A DNA stretch of 34,069 nt from Marinococcus halophilus (lineage in GTDB: Bacteria; Bacillota; Bacilli; Bacillales; Marinococcaceae), in contig NZ_NPFA01000021.1 of the NCBI RefSeq assembly GCF_002265875.1, forward strand, positions 1 to 34,069, given 5' to 3'. Positions 16,195 to 24,634 of this stretch are shown in pieces (position 1 is the first letter of the stretch; every line of letters starts with the position of its first letter). A program made the translations under genes and the position numbers. Under the pieces are notes generated by a model. The model was given only the letters and a program-made list of their open reading frames with translations. It was not told where the DNA came from and did not search any database.

Positions 16195-16785
16195 TTACTT
16201 GCGCTGATAATCCGCTTTAATTTCACCCCAGTTATTTGTATCCCATTTATAAATCGGGTTGTCCCACGTATGCTCCTTCAGCCAGTTTTCCGCCCGGCGG
16301 ATCTCTTCCCAGATTTCCCGGCTGTCGGCATCTTCCACCAGCGTCGAATTTGCTTTTTTCTTTTCGACCCAGCCGATGGCTGTCGCCGAATCCGAATATA
16401 CAGGCATAGCGCTTTTTTGTTCCTTTAAATACTGAAGGGCATGCACGATCCCAAGGAATTCCGCCATATTGTTTGTGCCCTTTTTAAACCCGGGATGGGC
16501 AAACACAATCTCTTCTGTTTTCGTGTAGACACCCCGGTATTCTACCGGCCCCGGGTTGCCATGGGAACCGGCGTCTACAGAAATACTCTCTGTTATGTAA
16601 CTGCCGTTTTCAGCTTCAGGTTTTAGAGTAGAATTGTTAAAAGCCGCCTCTGCTTCTTCATACGAAGGAAACGACTTAAACTTTGCTCCCTTGAAGCCCT
16701 TGACCTGCTTTTCACATTCAGCCCAGGTACTGTAAATTCCCGGTTTTTTTCCTCTCCATACTACATACCATTTCTTTTTCGCCAT
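16195..16785 (-). CDS. rnhA: ribonuclease HI with N-terminal hybrid-binding domain
   Basis: Cleaves RNA in RNA:DNA hybrids. The 196-aa protein joins an N-terminal viroplasmin-type hybrid-binding domain (1-50, WYVVWRGKKPGIYSTWAECE) to an RNase H domain. All four metal-binding acids are present: D71 (SVDAGS), E109 (NNMAEF), D132 (YSDS) and D192 (IKADYQRK), the same numbers and total length as the crystallised B. halodurans enzyme. The ATG at 16785 has GGGAGAG upstream. It is followed at 16 nt by the LLM oxidoreductase gene. Confidence 0.95.
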   Translation of the reverse strand: MAKKKWYVVWRGKKPGIYSTWAECEKQVKGFKGAKFKSFPSYEEAEAAFNNSTLKPEAENGSYITESISVDAGSHGNPGPVEYRGVYTKTEEIVFAHPGFKKGTNNMAEFLGIVHALQYLKEQKSAMPVYSDSATAIGWVEKKKANSTLVEDADSREIWEEIRRAENWLKEHTWDNPIYKWDTNNWGEIKADYQRK

Positions 16786-16803
16786 TTGTCTCTCTCCCTG
16801 CGG

Positions 16804-16832
16804 AAAAAAACGCCCCTACCCAGCAGAGACGT
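16804..16832 (-). terminator. terminator after the N-hydroxylase gene
   Basis: ACGTCTC pairs with GGGGCGT (with two G-T wobbles), followed by seven T on the minus strand, within 10-40 nt of the stop at 16841. Confidence 0.7.
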
Positions 16833-16840
16833 CCATTTCC

Positions 16841-18151
16841 TTATTCTTCTTTTGCTGAAAAACGCTGAAATACCGTATCCTTCTGCACCGGATAGCGCTC
16901 GAAGCCGCACAGGTTATTGATGATGGTTTGATTTCTTACGACGGATAAAGATAGGTTCGTCGCAGCCGTGCCGTGTGAATGATCAATATTTGTGAGCATG
17001 TATATATGATTGTCACGCCCGTCCTTGAACTGAAGACGATAATAATCATCAATCATATAATGGTCCTCGTCTTCCTTTTCCACGAGCTCGCCGTATTCCT
17101 GAATCCATTCCGGGACGCTCGGCTGAAAGCCGGTGGCAAGCACGACTTTATCCGAAAAACAGCGGAACGTTTTATCCTGCTGCCATTGACGGAGCTTCAG
17201 CTGATAGCCTCCCTCCACTGACTGAATATCTGACAGCTCAGTGGCAGCCTGAAGTACAACGTTTGGATCTTCACGTTCGATAGAACGATGATAAAGAAGA
17301 TCGTATATTTTTTCAAGCGTGGGCTGCTCAATGCCCTTTCTTGCATGATCAAGCTCAGGCAGTGTTTCGAGCCTTGTTTTAATATCAAGTGAACGGAAAT
17401 ATTCGACAAAATCCGTGGAGAAAATCTCGCGGGCAACCTTTGCGTCCTCAGCCTGGAAAAACTGTGGGGAGCGGGTAAACCAGTTGAGCTTGTAATGAAA
17501 ATGCTTCTGGTCCTGCAGGAGGTCATGGAAAATCTCCGCCGCACTCTGGCCGGAGCCAACCACCGTCACCTCGTCTCCGCTCTTCAGCTCCTCTTTACGA
17601 AAGGAATACTCGGCCGCATGATATATGTCATCACTCTGCTGCCTTTCAATATTAGGAGGAAGCATTGGCGCTGCTCCTGTGCCCACTGCCACATTTTTCG
17701 TGTAAAAATATTCCTTCTCGCCGCTGTTCGTATTTTCCGTCATAATCCTGTAGCAGGAAGCTCCATCCCAGCTGCTGTCAGCAACCTCAAGCACCCGCTG
17801 GCCGAACAGACAATACGGGAGCTGGGCAGCCACCCATTTTCCGTAAGAATCATATTCTCTTCTCGGAACTTTTAGCTGCTTGTTAAAAAAGAACTGAAAC
17901 ATGCGGTTATGCTTGTGCAAATAGTTTAACATTGTAAAACGGCTCGTAGGATCAGCAAAAGTCACCAAGTCAGCAAGAAAGGAAGAGTTCAGCACGGTGC
18001 CTTCGAGCAGCATTCCAGGATGCCAGGCAAATTCATCTTTTTCATCTAAAAACACGGCTTCTATACCGTCCACTGGCTCAAGCAGGGCGGCCATGCCAAG
18101 ATTAAACGGCCCGAGCCCAATTCCTGCTATATCGTAAAGTTTGTTTTCCAC
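16841..18151 (-). CDS. lysine/ornithine N-monooxygenase family (siderophore-type)
   Basis: A flavoprotein that hydroxylates the side-chain amine of lysine or ornithine, the first step of hydroxamate siderophores. The 436-aa protein has the FAD motif GIGLGPFNLG (about 10-19), SSFLADLVTFADPTSRF, the NADPH motif VVGSGQSAAEI, and LATGF late in the chain. Start GTG at 18151 has GAGGTG 6 nt upstream; the longer frame starts from TTG and overlaps this site. No siderophore synthetase, acyltransferase or Fe uptake gene lies nearby, and no Fur box is visible. Lysine versus ornithine preference cannot be decided. Confidence 0.88.
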   Translation of the reverse strand: MENKLYDIAGIGLGPFNLGMAALLEPVDGIEAVFLDEKDEFAWHPGMLLEGTVLNSSFLADLVTFADPTSRFTMLNYLHKHNRMFQFFFNKQLKVPRREYDSYGKWVAAQLPYCLFGQRVLEVADSSWDGASCYRIMTENTNSGEKEYFYTKNVAVGTGAAPMLPPNIERQQSDDIYHAAEYSFRKEELKSGDEVTVVGSGQSAAEIFHDLLQDQKHFHYKLNWFTRSPQFFQAEDAKVAREIFSTDFVEYFRSLDIKTRLETLPELDHARKGIEQPTLEKIYDLLYHRSIEREDPNVVLQAATELSDIQSVEGGYQLKLRQWQQDKTFRCFSDKVVLATGFQPSVPEWIQEYGELVEKEDEDHYMIDDYYRLQFKDGRDNHIYMLTNIDHSHGTAATNLSLSVVRNQTIINNLCGFERYPVQKDTVFQRFSAKEE

Positions 18152-18188
18152 CCTAATCACCTCAAAATTAAGTACTTCCGGCTTCAAT

Positions 18189-18216
18189 CAAAAAGTCCAG
18201 CAATACCGCTGGACTT
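18189..18216 (-). terminator. terminator after the TspO-like gene
   Basis: AGTCCAGC pairs with GCTGGACT across a 6-nt loop, followed by TTTTT, in the gap between the TspO-like gene and the downstream N-hydroxylase gene. Confidence 0.85.
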
Positions 18217-18277
18217 CCATTTCGTATTGAAAGGCTTCCGGAAACCTCCGAATCTATACGAATTTCCAACTCTGTAA

Positions 18278-19075
18278 TCAAGTTCTGTTTTCCCTTCCTC
18301 TTTTGTTGTTAATCACCCAATATAGTGGCAAATAAGTGAAATTACTTCCAGAACGGAAAAACAGCTGAACAAACAGAAGCAATGCAGCCGCTGCCGCTGT
18401 CCATGCTGCCAGGTTCACTTCCTGCCAGCGCTGTACAAAAACACCGGTAAACGCCCATACAAATACCAATGTATATAAAACGTCACCCATTTTTCTATAA
18501 AACAAAATCACGGCAGCAGACGCTGCGGCGATCGCAAGAGCAGTCCACCAGCTGCCGTCAATGATCCAGCTGCGTATGCCACTCGCTGTAAGCACAACTC
18601 CGATGTTTGTAATAGAAGCGACCGTAACCCAGCCAAAATATACACTGATTGGCACCAGCAGGAGCCCCCGGCGCGGACTCGTTTTAATTTTCATATAGAT
18701 AACACCCAGGCTGACCCACAGGCCCAGAATAGCTGCCATGGTGCCGTAAAATATTTCATAATGAAATAAGAACAGCCACAGCACGTTAAATACGCATGAC
18801 AGGATAAACATATAGCCGATGCCTGCATATATATGCTCTTCCGTCGGTTTTGCGAAAAAAGCACGCAGCACCCACAAAATCAGGAGCAGATAAATAATTC
18901 CCCATATCGAAAAGACGTATCCGGCAGGGGTGAATAGTACGTTGAGGCTGTCCGAGATGCTGCCAGTAGTCTGGCCGTTTAGTGGCAGGGCGTTGGCAAG
19001 CCCGTTTACGGCAATGACTACTGCCAGGGCGACCGCATTCAAGAGTTTAAGCTTCATAGAAGGAACGGAAAACAT
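18278..19075 (-). CDS. TspO/MBR-related tryptophan-rich membrane protein
   Basis: The 265-aa protein has about eight hydrophobic segments and many tryptophans. LFTPAGYVFSIWGIIYLLL matches the first-helix motif of TspO/MBR relatives, here the long variety often annotated as tryptophan-rich sensory protein. Typical TspO is about 150-160 aa, so this belongs to the longer subfamily; ligand and role are unknown. ATG at 19075 is chosen because AAAGGTGG lies 6 nt upstream; a GTG two codons earlier overlaps that spacing. It is monocistronic. Confidence 0.78.
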   Translation of the reverse strand: MFSVPSMKLKLLNAVALAVVIAVNGLANALPLNGQTTGSISDSLNVLFTPAGYVFSIWGIIYLLLILWVLRAFFAKPTEEHIYAGIGYMFILSCVFNVLWLFLFHYEIFYGTMAAILGLWVSLGVIYMKIKTSPRRGLLLVPISVYFGWVTVASITNIGVVLTASGIRSWIIDGSWWTALAIAAASAAVILFYRKMGDVLYTLVFVWAFTGVFVQRWQEVNLAAWTAAAAALLLFVQLFFRSGSNFTYLPLYWVINNKRGRENRT

Positions 19076-19145
19076 AAACACCCACCTTTGGTTGAAAGAC
19101 CTGATCTCAGCTTCTGCAGCTGCTTGTATACGATATGTTCATTTT

Positions 19146-19177
19146 AAAAAATCCTCCGGCCGTTTTTGACCGGAAGA
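19146..19177 (-). terminator. terminator after the aldo/keto reductase gene
   Basis: CTTCCGG pairs with CCGGAGG around an A-rich loop, followed by six T on the minus strand, just past the stop at 19190. Confidence 0.75.
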
Positions 19178-19189
19178 TTATTGGAGGGT

Positions 19190-20008
19190 TTAATTGATTT
19201 CTGCTGGCCTTGGTCCTTTACGGGCTCCTTTATCCAGACGATTAATAGTCGCCATATCTTCATCCTCAAGCGCAAAGTCAAACACATCGATGTTGCTTTC
19301 AATTCGTTCCGGCGTCACCGATTTTGGAATGATAATCGTATCGTTCTGCAGGTGCCAGCGCAGCACTACTTGAGCAGGATTTTTTCCGTGCTTCTCAGCG
19401 ATATTTTGAATGTGTTCATCATTCAGCACTTCTCCGCCCTGCATGATCGGGCTCCATGCTTCCACATAAATATTTTTCTTTTTGCAGTAATCTTTTAATT
19501 CGTTCTGCGCCAGGTAAGGATGGCATTCCACCTGGTTTAATACAGGCTTCACTGTGCACTCGTTTAAAATTCTTTCCAGATGCTCCACCTCAAAGTTACT
19601 CACGCCGATCGCTTTTACCTTGCCGTCTTCATACAGCTTCTCAAGCGCCTGATACGTTTCTACGTAATCATCATTTGCCGGCGTCGGCCAATGGATCAGG
19701 TATAAATCCACATAATCGAGTCCCAGACGCTCGAGGCTCGCATCAAATGCCTTAAGCGTGTTTTCATAGCCATGATCAGAGTTCCATACCTTTGTCGTAA
19801 TAAAAAGCTCTTCTCTCGGGATTCCGCTCGCTTTAATCGCACGGCCGACTCCCTCTTCATTTTGATAGATCATCGCCGTATCAATTGAACGATATCCAGA
19901 TTTCAGCGCATGTGTAACGGCTTTTTCAGCTTCCTCATCGCTTACTTGAAAAACACCGAAACCGAGCTGTGGCATTTGCAGCTGATTGTTTAAAGTTACG
20001 TAATCCAT
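19190..20008 (-). CDS. aldo/keto reductase
   Basis: The 272-aa NADPH-dependent carbonyl reductase has the full catalytic tetrad D43, Y48, K73 and H106, plus the family signatures GYRSIDTAMIYQNEEGVG and the late IIPKSVTPERIESN, which binds the cofactor phosphate. It resembles Bacillus YvgN/YtbE, which reduce glyoxals and other reactive aldehydes; the physiological substrate is not known. ATG at 20008 has an AGAAGG-type site upstream. It is monocistronic with its own terminator, downstream of the siroheme genes. Confidence 0.93.
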   Translation of the reverse strand: MDYVTLNNQLQMPQLGFGVFQVSDEEAEKAVTHALKSGYRSIDTAMIYQNEEGVGRAIKASGIPREELFITTKVWNSDHGYENTLKAFDASLERLGLDYVDLYLIHWPTPANDDYVETYQALEKLYEDGKVKAIGVSNFEVEHLERILNECTVKPVLNQVECHPYLAQNELKDYCKKKNIYVEAWSPIMQGGEVLNDEHIQNIAEKHGKNPAQVVLRWHLQNDTIIIPKSVTPERIESNIDVFDFALEDEDMATINRLDKGARKGPRPAEIN

Positions 20009-20083
20009 ATTGTATACCTTCTTTCTGTAAATGCTGTGACCATTACTGTATACCCGCTGTTCTTTATTTTACACTTGAAGGGG

Positions 20084-20539
20084 TCAGCGTTTTTTTATAA
20101 CCCGCTGGAGATAATGCTTCCACTCCTTTACACTTGCCGGTTTATTGCTGCCGCTTGAAACGGAGATCTGCACCCCGTCTTCCATAAACGAAGCCGGAAA
20201 AGCCACATTGCCGATAGAAGGGTTGTCGGCGCCGTTTACCAGCTGCCAGGGATGCTTGTGCTCAGCAATCATCTGCTGAGCTGCTTTATCTCCGGAGGCG
20301 GAAACAATCAGCCAGGCGGTCCGCAAGTCTTCGGGCCCGCCCGTCTTCTCTTTCCAGGTGATTCTGTTTTCTTTCCACAGCCTCTCCAGCTCTCTGGAGA
20401 GCTCCGGCGCCACCACTGTGACAACAGCCTTTGCCTCTAACAGCTTTCCGGCTTTTCGTTCCGCTACGTTTCCGCCTCCAATAATCACAGCTTCCACCCT
20501 GTCAAGACTCACAGTCAACGGAAGAAGAAAATCAGACAT
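20084..20539 (-). CDS. sirC: precorrin-2 dehydrogenase (siroheme synthase domain)
   Basis: NAD-dependent oxidation of precorrin-2 to sirohydrochlorin. The 151-aa protein begins MSDFLLPLTVSLD and has the Rossmann motif IIGGGNVAERKAG (about 20-32), then NGADNPSIGNVAFPA and SVSSGSNKPA, typical of the CysG N-terminal domain. It lacks the methyltransferase part of CysG, which is supplied by the CobA-HemD gene. ATG at 20539 has AGGA upstream and overlaps the sirB stop by 8 nt. It corresponds to ylnF of B. subtilis and is the last gene of the operon. Confidence 0.92.
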   Translation of the reverse strand: MSDFLLPLTVSLDRVEAVIIGGGNVAERKAGKLLEAKAVVTVVAPELSRELERLWKENRITWKEKTGGPEDLRTAWLIVSASGDKAAQQMIAEHKHPWQLVNGADNPSIGNVAFPASFMEDGVQISVSSGSNKPASVKEWKHYLQRVIKKR

Positions 20540-21284
20540 GAATTCCTGTTTCTTTTTCGAGCGTTTCAGCGACACGGGATTCGAGCACTGGAAGCAGACG
20601 CTCATCAAAGCCTAAAAAGTCGCATCTGGTAAAATGGCCGGGTTTAGTTTGATTATAATGGGCTGCTGCTTCATCCATCTCTTTAATGAGCAGGCCGACA
20701 AACATTAAATATGGCAGAACGTACACGGGACGCCCGCCTTCAGCCAGTTCTTCCATTTTTTCTTGGAAACCCGGCTCGGCAGCGGCAAGAAAAGCTGTTT
20801 CCACTCGCGAACGGCCGGTATGCTTTTCAAGCTCTCCGGCGATCTGGTAAAAGTCTTCTATTGCCCCGGGGTCCTTTGCGCCTCTCCCTACAAATAGAAT
20901 TACTGCTTCTTTCTCCGGTTCCCAGCCTTTTACACGGAGGCGGTCCAGGAGAAGGTCATTGATGCGGTCGTGAACTCCAAAAGGCTCTCCGTATTGAATA
21001 GCTACTTCCGGATGCATTTTCTGCACCTTGCCGAGCTCCTCCGGGATATCTTTTTTAATATGGCCGGCTGAAAGTAAAAGCACTGGCACAACAGCCAGAG
21101 TATCCGCCCCGTTTTCAATGCATTCAACAGCGCTCGTGACAATATCCGGCTCTGCAAGCTCCAGAAAGCATGTTTTCTGCTCATATTCCGGGAAAGCAGC
21201 CCCCGCTTTTTTCGTAAAGGCTTTTACCTGCTCGTTTCCTTCAGGGACTCTCGTTCCATGCCCGACAAACAAAATGGCTTTCAT
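20532..21284 (-). CDS. sirB: sirohydrochlorin ferrochelatase
   Basis: Inserts Fe2+ into sirohydrochlorin to make siroheme. The 250-aa protein begins MKAILFVGHGTRVPEGNEQV; the two expected active-site histidines are H9 and H75 (LSAGHIKKD). A second, degenerate CbiX-like half follows, as in long-form Bacillus SirB. The ATG at 21284 has AGGAGG upstream. It starts 12 nt after the CobA-HemD stop and overlaps sirC. Confidence 0.93.
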   Translation of the reverse strand: MKAILFVGHGTRVPEGNEQVKAFTKKAGAAFPEYEQKTCFLELAEPDIVTSAVECIENGADTLAVVPVLLLSAGHIKKDIPEELGKVQKMHPEVAIQYGEPFGVHDRINDLLLDRLRVKGWEPEKEAVILFVGRGAKDPGAIEDFYQIAGELEKHTGRSRVETAFLAAAEPGFQEKMEELAEGGRPVYVLPYLMFVGLLIKEMDEAAAHYNQTKPGHFTRCDFLGFDERLLPVLESRVAETLEKETGIHV

Positions 21285-21296
21285 GATAGTTCCTCC

Positions 21297-22751
21297 TTAC
21301 AGAATGGGACTGAAGCACTTTTGAATAGAAGTGCTCACTGCTTCAGATGACGCTCCTGCTATCGTATCCACCCGAAGACCATATCCCTCAGCTTGTTCTT
21401 TTGTACCTTCCCCAACGCAGACAATCGTTTTTTGCGACCACCATAGTTCCGCTTCACCATTGTACAGAGAATTTATTTTCTCCACCGCCACTGTGACAGC
21501 TTTTCTACATGGAAAAATAACTGTATTGATGGCGTTATCCGCGAGCAGCCTTTCAAGTGTATGATCTGAAGAAGAGACGCTGCTTAACACGTGCCCAATA
21601 TCACTACTGCTGTGGTTGATTTCTTTTATCCATTCTTCACTTCCAATAACGTGAACAGCCTCTGCGTGCTTCCATTCCTCTTTCGAACGGTATTCCGGAA
21701 AAACACCGTAAGCCTTCCATTTCTCCTCTGCCCGCCGGGTCACGGTCACAAGATGACAGTCCACCTGCCTCAAATCCAGACGCCAATTCTTCAGCTGAGC
21801 CATAAACGCTTCAACATCAATGGCTGTTTCAAATACAATTTCATCATAGGAAAGGTCCTTTTGTAAGTGGATAAGCTCCGGCAAGGTTTCCTGCCATACA
21901 GGGCCTTCATACACTTCTGCCCCCTGGCTTTTCCATTCGCTGCTCCAACCGCTCGCACCTGAGGTTGTACGTACGTGCCACATGTAACGTCCAAACAGCG
22001 GGAGCCCTTCAAACCAAGTGGAAGCGGGCCCAGCTTTGACGACATTACCGACCAGCGTGATTGAAGGGTTTTCGATCGCGTGTGCCTGCACCACGTCGTT
22101 GATATCTGCCAGGGAGCCTTTGACCGTCCGCTGCTTTGAATATGTTCCCCATTCAACTACCATTACGGCAGTTTCCGGCGGCTTTCCTGCTTCTATGAGC
22201 CTCTTCGTAATAAATGGCAGATTCTTGACCCCCATGTAAAAAGCAACCGTATCGATGCTTTTAGCAAGCGGCTCCCAGTTCAAATCCGGCTCTCCAGTTT
22301 CTTTCTTTGTATGAGCTGTAATAGCTGCAAAGCTTCCTGAATAATCACGGTGAGTTACGGGTACGCCAGCATAAAGCGGAGCAGCAATACCGGAAGTAAT
22401 GCCGGGGACGATTTCGTATTCAATACTGTTTTCCTCCATCACAGCCGCCTCTTCCCCGACTCTTCCAAATACCCCGGGGTCGCCGCCTTTGAGGCGCACT
22501 ACCCGTTTTCCCTCCCGGCTTTTTTCCACCATCATTTTCTGAATTACTTCCTGCCGCAGAATATGCTTCTGCGGCAGTTTTCCACAGTATATACGTTCCG
22601 CTTCAATCGGAGCCTGTTCCAGAAGAAGCGGGTTGACCAGCCTGTCATAAAAGATGACGTCCGCCTTCCGGATGCACTCTGCTCCGCGAACGGTAATAAG
22701 TCCTTCATTGCCGGGGCCCGCTCCTACTAGAAATACTTTTCCATCTGCCAC
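21297..22751 (-). CDS. fused uroporphyrinogen-III C-methyltransferase / uroporphyrinogen-III synthase
   Basis: Residues 1-250 are a complete SAM-dependent CobA/SUMT that makes precorrin-2: GAGPG at 10-14, GGDPGVFGR at 89-97 and VPGITSGIAAPLYAG at about 115-129. Residues 255-484 look like a divergent HemD (uroporphyrinogen-III synthase) domain, with a RTTSGASGW start and a GEGTKEQAEGYGL late motif. B. subtilis encodes CobA (YlnD, about 257 aa) alone and HemD in the hem operon; CobA-HemD fusions occur in other Firmicutes. The start is GTG at 22751 with AAAGGAGG 6 nt upstream. The HemD half is weakly conserved, so its activity is inferred. Confidence 0.88.
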   Translation of the reverse strand: MADGKVFLVGAGPGNEGLITVRGAECIRKADVIFYDRLVNPLLLEQAPIEAERIYCGKLPQKHILRQEVIQKMMVEKSREGKRVVRLKGGDPGVFGRVGEEAAVMEENSIEYEIVPGITSGIAAPLYAGVPVTHRDYSGSFAAITAHTKKETGEPDLNWEPLAKSIDTVAFYMGVKNLPFITKRLIEAGKPPETAVMVVEWGTYSKQRTVKGSLADINDVVQAHAIENPSITLVGNVVKAGPASTWFEGLPLFGRYMWHVRTTSGASGWSSEWKSQGAEVYEGPVWQETLPELIHLQKDLSYDEIVFETAIDVEAFMAQLKNWRLDLRQVDCHLVTVTRRAEEKWKAYGVFPEYRSKEEWKHAEAVHVIGSEEWIKEINHSSSDIGHVLSSVSSSDHTLERLLADNAINTVIFPCRKAVTVAVEKINSLYNGEAELWWSQKTIVCVGEGTKEQAEGYGLRVDTIAGASSEAVSTSIQKCFSPIL

Positions 22752-22781
22752 CCAACCCCTCCTTTCTCTTTTACAAATGGT

Positions 22782-22812
22782 AAAAAAGGACACGGCTTAA
22801 CAGCCCGCGTCC
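22782..22812 (-). terminator. terminator-like hairpin inside the cys/siroheme operon
   Basis: Between cysC and the cobA-hemD gene, GGACGCGGGCT and AGCCGTGTCC form a GC-rich hairpin with a 4-nt loop and a bulge, followed by six T on the minus strand. It has the form of a rho-independent terminator and probably lets only part of the transcription continue into the siroheme genes. No other promoter is obvious in the 80-bp gap. Confidence 0.65.
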
Positions 22813-22830
22813 TCTACCTATGTTTCTTTA

Positions 22831-23439
22831 TTATTCTTCAATGTGCTTCCAGTTGACTAGGGCATCTACTACTTCCTGAGCAGATTCTTCAATGGATTTT
22901 TGTTCTGTATTCACCGTAAGCTCCGGGTTTTCCGGTTCTTCATACGGAGCATTAATACCGGTAAAGGAAGGAATTTCCCCGGAACGCGCTTTTTTATACA
23001 AGCCTTTCGGGTCCCGTTCTTCGCAAGCTTCAAGGCTCGCTTCCACGTATACCTCGATAAACTCCCCTTCCGGAAGCAGTTGGCGCACCTGATGGCGGTC
23101 CTCCCGGTACGGAGAAATAAAAGCAGTACTGACAATCTGGCCGCTGTCAACAAACAGCTTTGCCACTTCTCCGATACGGCGGATATTTTCGGTCCGGTCC
23201 TCCGGAGAAAAGCCAAGGTCTTTGTTCAATCCATGGCGTACGTTATCTCCGTCGAGCACGTAAGTGTGGCTCCCCCGTTCAAAAAGCTTCCGGGAGACAG
23301 CATTTGCAAGCGTGGACTTACCGGAGCCCGAAAGACCGGTAAACCAGAGCACAAAGCTTTGATGTTTATTTTTTTCCTGGCGTTCTTCTTTGGATACCGA
23401 GGCGTCATGCCAGACGATATCTGTGGATTTTGATCCCAT
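22831..23439 (-). CDS. cysC: adenylylsulfate kinase
   Basis: Phosphorylates APS to PAPS using ATP. The 202-aa protein has the Walker A motif GLSGSGKST at 35-43, [11 protein letters not shown] (APS binding) soon after, and [12 protein letters not shown] at 23439 is 6 nt from AGGAGG; an adjacent upstream ATG is too close. It starts 17 nt after the sat stop in the cysH-sat-cysC order known from B. subtilis. Confidence 0.96.
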   Translation of the reverse strand: MGSKSTDIVWHDASVSKEERQEKNKHQSFVLWFTGLSGSGKSTLANAVSRKLFERGSHTYVLDGDNVRHGLNKDLGFSPEDRTENIRRIGEVAKLFVDSGQIVSTAFISPYREDRHQVRQLLPEGEFIEVYVEASLEACEERDPKGLYKKARSGEIPSFTGINAPYEEPENPELTVNTEQKSIEESAQEVVDALVNWKHIEE

Positions 23440-23456
23440 CATTTTCCTCCTGTCAT

Positions 23457-24605
23457 TTATGAATTGGAAGGCTGGCGCTGCATACCTCGAATCAGTACTT
23501 CCACGACTTCCGGACGGCTGAACTCTTTTGGAGGCATTTCGCCGTTGGTCAGCATAGCGCGCACTTTCGTACCAGAAAGAATGACATGATCAGCTTTATC
23601 GTGCGGACACGTTTTCGCCGTCGCCATGTTTTCACATTTCAGGCAGTAGAAGGAATGCTCAAAGAAGCGCAGCTGAATGCCAAGTTCTTCAAACGTAAAG
23701 TCGGAGAAAATTTCCTGGGCGTCATACGTGCCATAATAGTCACCGACACCAGCATGGTCACGGCCGACAATAAAGTGGGTGCAGCCGTAATTTTTCCGTA
23801 CCATGGCATGAAATATCGCTTCTCTAGGTCCTGCGTAGCGCATGGCGGCTGGAAATACAGCGAGGAATGTCCGGTTTTCAGGGTAGTATTCGTCGAGAAT
23901 AGTCTCATAGCTTTCCATACGCACATCAGCAGGAATGTCATCTGATTTCGTTGCCCCGACAAGCGGGTTTAAAAACAGGCCGTCTACGGTTTCAAGTGCT
24001 GCCTTTTGAATATATTCGTGCGCCCGGTGGACAGGATTTCTCGTTTGAAAACCGACCACCGTGTTCCAGCCGCGGCTTTCAAAAGCACTGCGCGTTTCTT
24101 CCGGATCCAGATAATAGTTTTCAAACTGCTCATGGCTGATTTCTTTTACCAGCGTAACTTTACCGGAAACATACGTGTCCGGACGATCATACATTTTCTT
24201 TACGCCGGGATGCGCTTCTTCTTCGGTGCGGTATACTTCTCTTGCTTCCCGCTTCTTATCCGGGCTGTAGAATCCTTCAAGTTCAATCGTACCGTACGTT
24301 TCTCCGTCAAAAACCAGGCGGGCTTCCTCCCCAGCTTTCAACTCCTCTGCTTTTTCCTTCGTGACCGGCAGAGTGATCGGAATGCTCCAGACCGTGCCAT
24401 CCGCCAGGCGCATCGAAGAAACCACCGAGCTGTAGTCCTCTTCGCTCATAAAGCCTTCAAGCGGACTGAACGCGCCGTTGGAGAGCAGCTCGAGGTCGGA
24501 CAAAGCAATCTCGTCAAGCTCGATTTGTTTTTGAATGGATGAAACGTCTTTGTTCAAATCCTTACGATTTACTAGTTTTCCACCGTGTGGAGTACTTAAA
24601 GCCAT
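23457..24605 (-). CDS. sat: sulfate adenylyltransferase
   Basis: Forms APS from sulfate and ATP. The 382-aa protein has the two nucleotidylyl-transfer motifs [11 protein letters not shown] (187-197) and GRDHAG (281-286), plus a cysteine cluster C321-x2-C324-x8-C333 of zinc-ribbon type seen in bacterial Sat. No fused kinase domain is present; that activity comes from cysC. ATG at 24605 is preferred over the first ATG of the frame because AAGGG then lies about 9 nt upstream. It is 29 nt after cysH. Confidence 0.96.
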   Translation of the reverse strand: MALSTPHGGKLVNRKDLNKDVSSIQKQIELDEIALSDLELLSNGAFSPLEGFMSEEDYSSVVSSMRLADGTVWSIPITLPVTKEKAEELKAGEEARLVFDGETYGTIELEGFYSPDKKREAREVYRTEEEAHPGVKKMYDRPDTYVSGKVTLVKEISHEQFENYYLDPEETRSAFESRGWNTVVGFQTRNPVHRAHEYIQKAALETVDGLFLNPLVGATKSDDIPADVRMESYETILDEYYPENRTFLAVFPAAMRYAGPREAIFHAMVRKNYGCTHFIVGRDHAGVGDYYGTYDAQEIFSDFTFEELGIQLRFFEHSFYCLKCENMATAKTCPHDKADHVILSGTKVRAMLTNGEMPPKEFSRPEVVEVLIRGMQRQPSNS

Positions 24606-24634
24606 GATCATCGTCCCTTCTTCGTCTTAATTCA

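Noticed and set aside
18152-18277. Fur box upstream of the N-hydroxylase
   Set aside because: No TGATAAT-type inverted repeat is visible; the only structure is the terminator of the TspO-like gene.
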